Shown here: positions 61,298 to 64,000 of the stretch, one piece after another
Position numbering within the stretch: the stretch's first letter is position 1
Layout: each line of letters starts with the position of its first letter
Assembly: GCA_964612965.1 (NCBI GenBank)
Contig: CAZTGB010000003.1
Span: 23,336 to 87,335 of the forward strand
DNA: 64,000 nucleotides
Direction: 5' to 3'
Source of the DNA: CAZTGB01 sp964612965
GTDB taxonomy: Bacteria; Patescibacteriota; Microgenomatia; UBA8517
Translations under genes and position numbers: made by a program
The notes under the pieces: model-generated
What the model was told of the DNA's origin: nothing
The model's input: only the letters and a program-made list of their open reading frames with translations
Database searches by the model: none

Positions 61298-62024
61298 AAA
61301 TACTACTTTTACAGCCAATCTTAGCCAAAATATAAAGGAGTAAAACCCAGAAAATTTCAAGTGAATAAATGACACTTTTCTTTAAAGTTGCACCCCTTTT
61401 CTTTCCTGAATATTTCGTATCTACCGGTACTTGAGTAGTTGGAATTTTCCAATAGGCCGCTTGAGCTATTAGTTCGAAACTAAAAAGAAACCCTGAAGAA
61501 TTTGCTTTGTAATTTACTTTATCTAGAAACTTTTTTGTATAAACCCTAAACCCCTGATGGTAGTCATTTATTTTTAAACCAAGAATCATTCCGCTAATCA
61601 AATTTAAAATTCTAAGAGGGTAATATTTCCAAACATACATACCACTTTTAAGTGGGGCTTTTGATGAATAGAATCTGTTACCAAGTACAAATAAAGCGCC
61701 TTCGTTAATCTTTTTTAAAGCAGGGATTATTCCTGATGGTTTGTATTCTCCATCTGGGTGAATATCCACAAGAACATCACCTCCTAGTTTCAAGCCGATT
61801 GATATAGCTCTTTTCATGTTCCCTCCATATCCTAAGTTTTTGGGGTTTCGATATGATTTAATGCCCAATTTTTTGGCCAGGATGTATGTGTTATCTTGAG
61901 ATGCATCATCAACTAGAATGATCTTGTTAAATAAATGTTTTGGAAAATTCTTGAAGAATTTTTCCAAAGATTTTTCGGCATTATAAGCGATAAATATTGC
62001 GAATATTTTTTTGTTTTTATTCAT
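61278..62024 (-). CDS. GT2 polyprenyl-phosphate sugar synthase-like
   Basis: 248 residues. IFAIFIAYNAEKSLEKF, ILVDDASQDNTYI, NPKNLGYGGNMKRAI, and DVLVDIHPDGEYKPSGI instead of a plain DxD strand, plus LGNRFYSSKAPLKSGM. It is related to the gene at 46945 (HPDYQYD, GSRIANKKGALEGGM), so two members of this subgroup exist in the window. A hydrophobic C-terminal end (SLEIFWVLLLYILAKI) may anchor it. Divergent from the methyltransferase gene. Confidence 0.8.
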   Translation of the reverse strand: MNKNKKIFAIFIAYNAEKSLEKFFKNFPKHLFNKIILVDDASQDNTYILAKKLGIKSYRNPKNLGYGGNMKRAISIGLKLGGDVLVDIHPDGEYKPSGIIPALKKINEGALFVLGNRFYSSKAPLKSGMYVWKYYPLRILNLISGMILGLKINDYHQGFRVYTKKFLDKVNYKANSSGFLFSFELIAQAAYWKIPTTQVPVDTKYSGKKRGATLKKSVIYSLEIFWVLLLYILAKIGCKSSIFTKPNS

Positions 62025-62028
62025 TTAT

Positions 62029-62056
62029 TTGCTTGCAAAGGCTGTGATATTATACT
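62029..62056 (+). promoter_or_regulatory. Predicted promoter of the O-methyltransferase gene
   Basis: TTGCTT (62029-62034) and TATACT (62051-62056) are 16 nt apart. The start of transcription would be near 62063, giving a leader of about 44 nt to the ATG at 62107, much longer than for other genes here. Confidence 0.4.
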
Positions 62057-62080
62057 ACCCTAACTAGGATAAAACCATAG

Positions 62081-62098
62081 ACTTTTTGGTTAAAAAGT
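62081..62098 (+). promoter_or_regulatory. Stem-loop in the leader of the O-methyltransferase gene
   Basis: ACTTTTT (62081-62087) pairs perfectly with AAAAAGT (62092-62098) around GGTT. It ends 8 nt before the ATG at 62107, where it could mask the start region. The stem is AT-rich and so only moderately stable. Confidence 0.35.
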
Positions 62099-62106
62099 GA
62101 GCATTT

Positions 62107-63153
62107 ATGAAAGTAAAACGTAACAAAACGAGCTTAGCAGAGATGTTGAGGGATCTTAAATCAGCGCCAAAAATATATCACCCATCTCGTTTTTGGATGG
62201 AATTAAATATGGAGCACAATGAACAGTTAAGTGATTCTGGCCTCGAAAATTTTAAAAGGTCTATAAACGGAAAATATTTTGGATTTGGTTGGAATGTTTT
62301 CGGTATTATAATCCATGAATTTCTTCCCTTTTTACACTCATTTATTAGAGGAAATTTTAAACCTTATATTTCAGGTAGATTTAGAAATTACAACCTGACT
62401 CTTAAAGGTAATGTTAAAAAATTTAACAATGTAACGGCATTTCTTTACAAAGTTTATGTTTGTAATTTATTTGACTATGTTTCTCGCTTCGATAAATTAA
62501 ATATCTTTAAAAAAGTAAGAGAACCTTCTATTGGGAATCCTTTTCTAATAGAATATAAAGGAAGAGTTTTATCACAGGATTTGTGTAATTCAATTCATGA
62601 ATTCTATAGCGCTATAAAATCTAGAAAACTAACAGATATTGAAAATATTGCTGAAATTGGAGCGGGGTATGGAAGATTAGCATATATATTTTTAAAAATT
62701 ATTCCAAATGCGACATATACAATCATAGATATTCCACCTGCTTTGTTTGTATCTCAATGGTACCTCTCTAGAGTTTTTCATAAGGAGAAAATATTTTTTT
62801 ATAGAAGGTTTAAATCATATAAAAAAATAAAGAAAGAATTTGAGTCTTCAAGAATAAGGTTTTTGATGGCCGATCAAATAGAACTTTTACCCAAGAACAG
62901 CTTTGATTTAATGATCAATGTTAGTTCTTTGCACGAGATGAGGAGAAATCAAATAAAGAATTTTATTAAACAAATTGATAGATTGACAAAAGGAACTTGT
63001 TATATAAAAGAATGGCACAGGTCAATGACTAAGGATAACCATTGGATTACACAAAAAGAGTATCCGATACCTTCTGAATGGAAAATTATTAGTTCTAGAT
63101 TTCCACATCCAATTCAAACTTGGTTTTTTGATGCGCTTTATAGACTATACTGA
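62107..63153 (+). CDS. Putative sugar O-methyltransferase
   Basis: 348 residues. The first third has conserved-looking aromatic residues (YHPSRFWMELN, HEQLSDSGLENFKRSINGKYF); the SAM-binding Rossmann fold follows from about 180, with IAEIGAGYGRLAYIFL as the glycine loop, YTIIDIPPALFVSQWYL as the acidic second strand and DLMINVSSLHEM after strand 4. The order IDxPPAL and SSLHEM is that of the bacterial putative sugar O-methyltransferase family found in capsule and O-antigen clusters. It probably methylates a hydroxyl of the glycan made here. A 44-nt leader with a stem-loop precedes it. Confidence 0.78.
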   Translation: MKVKRNKTSLAEMLRDLKSAPKIYHPSRFWMELNMEHNEQLSDSGLENFKRSINGKYFGFGWNVFGIIIHEFLPFLHSFIRGNFKPYISGRFRNYNLTLKGNVKKFNNVTAFLYKVYVCNLFDYVSRFDKLNIFKKVREPSIGNPFLIEYKGRVLSQDLCNSIHEFYSAIKSRKLTDIENIAEIGAGYGRLAYIFLKIIPNATYTIIDIPPALFVSQWYLSRVFHKEKIFFYRRFKSYKKIKKEFESSRIRFLMADQIELLPKNSFDLMINVSSLHEMRRNQIKNFIKQIDRLTKGTCYIKEWHRSMTKDNHWITQKEYPIPSEWKIISSRFPHPIQTWFFDALYRLY

Positions 63154-63161
63154 AAGAATAG

Positions 63162-64000
63162 ATGTTTAATAAACTCAGAAAAAGGATTGGCTTTTTTCAC
63201 CCAGTTGTTTGGAATGTGGGGATTATTATCCTTTTTGTAACATTAATATTTATAGCATTAGGTAGATCTTTAGACTTTGCTCTTTTTGGTGATGACTGGT
63301 TTATGTTTTATGTCATAGACAAAACATATGGTCCTGGGAAAACTTTTCCCTTCCTTGCTCTTGAGGGATATTCTCAACCCTGGGGTGTAATGAATCTGTG
63401 TTTAATGATAATTAGGAATTTCTTTGGTTATGAAAGTTATGGTTATTTTCTTGTTTCAATGTCTCTGAGGGTATTGGCTTCTCTTTCAGGTTATGTGTTT
63501 TTATTCAAATTCATTAAATCTAAATTAATAGCCTTAACCGGATCACTTTTTATATTGATAGGATACGCCGGGATCGAATCTTCAAATTATGTTTTACACA
63601 TGAATGTATATTTAGTTACGTTGTTTTTATTCCTATCTTTAACCTTTTTAATTGACTCTTATAAAGGAAAAGTGTGGAAACTAATATTTGGATGTTTTCT
63701 TTTTGCCGTGTCTTTAGCTGTTAACCCTATTCGAAGTCACGGTCTTTTGCCATTTTTTTTAGTTTTCGATCTGATTTTTAGCTTGGCAATAGCTAAAATT
63801 GGATTTGGGAAAACACTTCTTCGGTCGTTTTTAATTGCACTTAGCGCATTTTTGGTTTATAGATTAGGATTTTTTGGAGCAGTTACGCCCAGTTTTATCA
63901 AGTTTGATTTAATCAAGATGATGATTGCACAAGGAAATTTTACTTTTTTAAGTGTTTTTATCACGAATTTAGGTAAAATCTTTTTACCTGATCTTTATAT
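63162..64000 (+). CDS. GT-C-like membrane protein, 5' part (runs off window)
   Basis: Starts with ATG at 63162, 8 nt after the preceding stop, and stays open to the last base (about 279 codons). One membrane segment (about 17-35) is followed by FALFGDDWFMFYVID, an acidic motif in the place of the GT-C catalytic aspartate, then LEGYSQPWGVMNLCLMI and at least six more hydrophobic segments, with NPIRSHGLLPFF between two. The Asp-Asp-Trp pattern is unlike the WDE and DDLH types of the other GT-C genes, so it is a separate subgroup. Confidence 0.7.
   Translation, partial: MFNKLRKRIGFFHPVVWNVGIIILFVTLIFIALGRSLDFALFGDDWFMFYVIDKTYGPGKTFPFLALEGYSQPWGVMNLCLMIIRNFFGYESYGYFLVSMSLRVLASLSGYVFLFKFIKSKLIALTGSLFILIGYAGIESSNYVLHMNVYLVTLFLFLSLTFLIDSYKGKVWKLIFGCFLFAVSLAVNPIRSHGLLPFFLVFDLIFSLAIAKIGFGKTLLRSFLIALSAFLVYRLGFFGAVTPSFIKFDLIKMMIAQGNFTFLSVFITNLGKIFLPDLY

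Overview
The window reads as a low-GC, gene-dense bacterial chromosome segment, most likely from the Candidate Phyla Radiation (Patescibacteria), probably a Microgenomates lineage. This placement is inference from content: an FtsX plus secreted coiled-coil M23 pair, secreted proteins with Thr/Pro/Ser stalks and a C-terminal anchor, short enzyme versions (236-aa RmlA, 216-aa TrmD), many paralogous multi-membrane sugar transferases, almost no intergenic DNA, and junctions that mostly overlap by 1 to 30 nt. No rRNA, tRNA, CRISPR array or transposase gene was seen. Three runs of N (12585-12605, 17665-17744, 43433-43486) each interrupt a gene.

Layout. 1-3900: cell envelope genes (FtsX end, a circularly permuted M23 protein, an anchored surface protein, VanZ-like protein, CAP protein, small membrane protein). 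3910-7573: a YkuK-like protein, then the four-gene dTDP-L-rhamnose operon rmlA-rmlB-rmlC-rmlD. 7570-10000: TrmD with a small partner, a polyprenyl-phosphate sugar synthase with a GtrA tail, and an orphan DUF35 protein. 10077-21837: large GT-C membrane transferases, including fusions with GT2 domains, around an NrnA-like DHH phosphoesterase. 21902-38702: a flippase, a run of GT2 and GT4 enzymes, four PTPS-related membrane proteins and a duplicated Gpi18-like module. 40529-59385: a one-directional run of about 19 kb with eight tandem GT39-like (PMT_2) transferases, more GT2/GT4 enzymes, a PIG-V-like transferase and a second flippase. 59404-64000: genes on both strands in AT-rich DNA (sulfotransferase, GT4, GT2, putative sugar O-methyltransferase, start of another GT-C protein).

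How it fits together (inference): rmlABCD makes dTDP-rhamnose. Cytoplasmic GT2 and GT4 enzymes build glycans on a lipid carrier, and the DPM1/Alg5-type GT2 enzymes load single sugars on polyprenyl phosphate. Two flippases export material, and many GT-C enzymes with a conserved Asp-Glu or Asp-Asp motif after the first membrane segment add sugars on the outer face. Sulfation and O-methylation may decorate the product. No oligosaccharyltransferase and no initiating phosphoglycosyltransferase was recognised here.

The most unusual signal is a family of small dispersed elements, TAAGCARAGCTTG plus a variable hairpin plus TAAA, seen six clear times plus degenerate relatives. Five of the six clear copies lie inside genes, always in the frame reading Lys-Gln-Ser-Leu, and comparison with paralogs in the same window shows that they add about 10 to 12 residues to loops or N-termini. 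Other notable signals are a circularly permuted M23 peptidase, a perfectly symmetric bidirectional promoter at 40510-40522, and many -10 boxes so close to start codons that leaderless or nearly leaderless mRNAs are implied.
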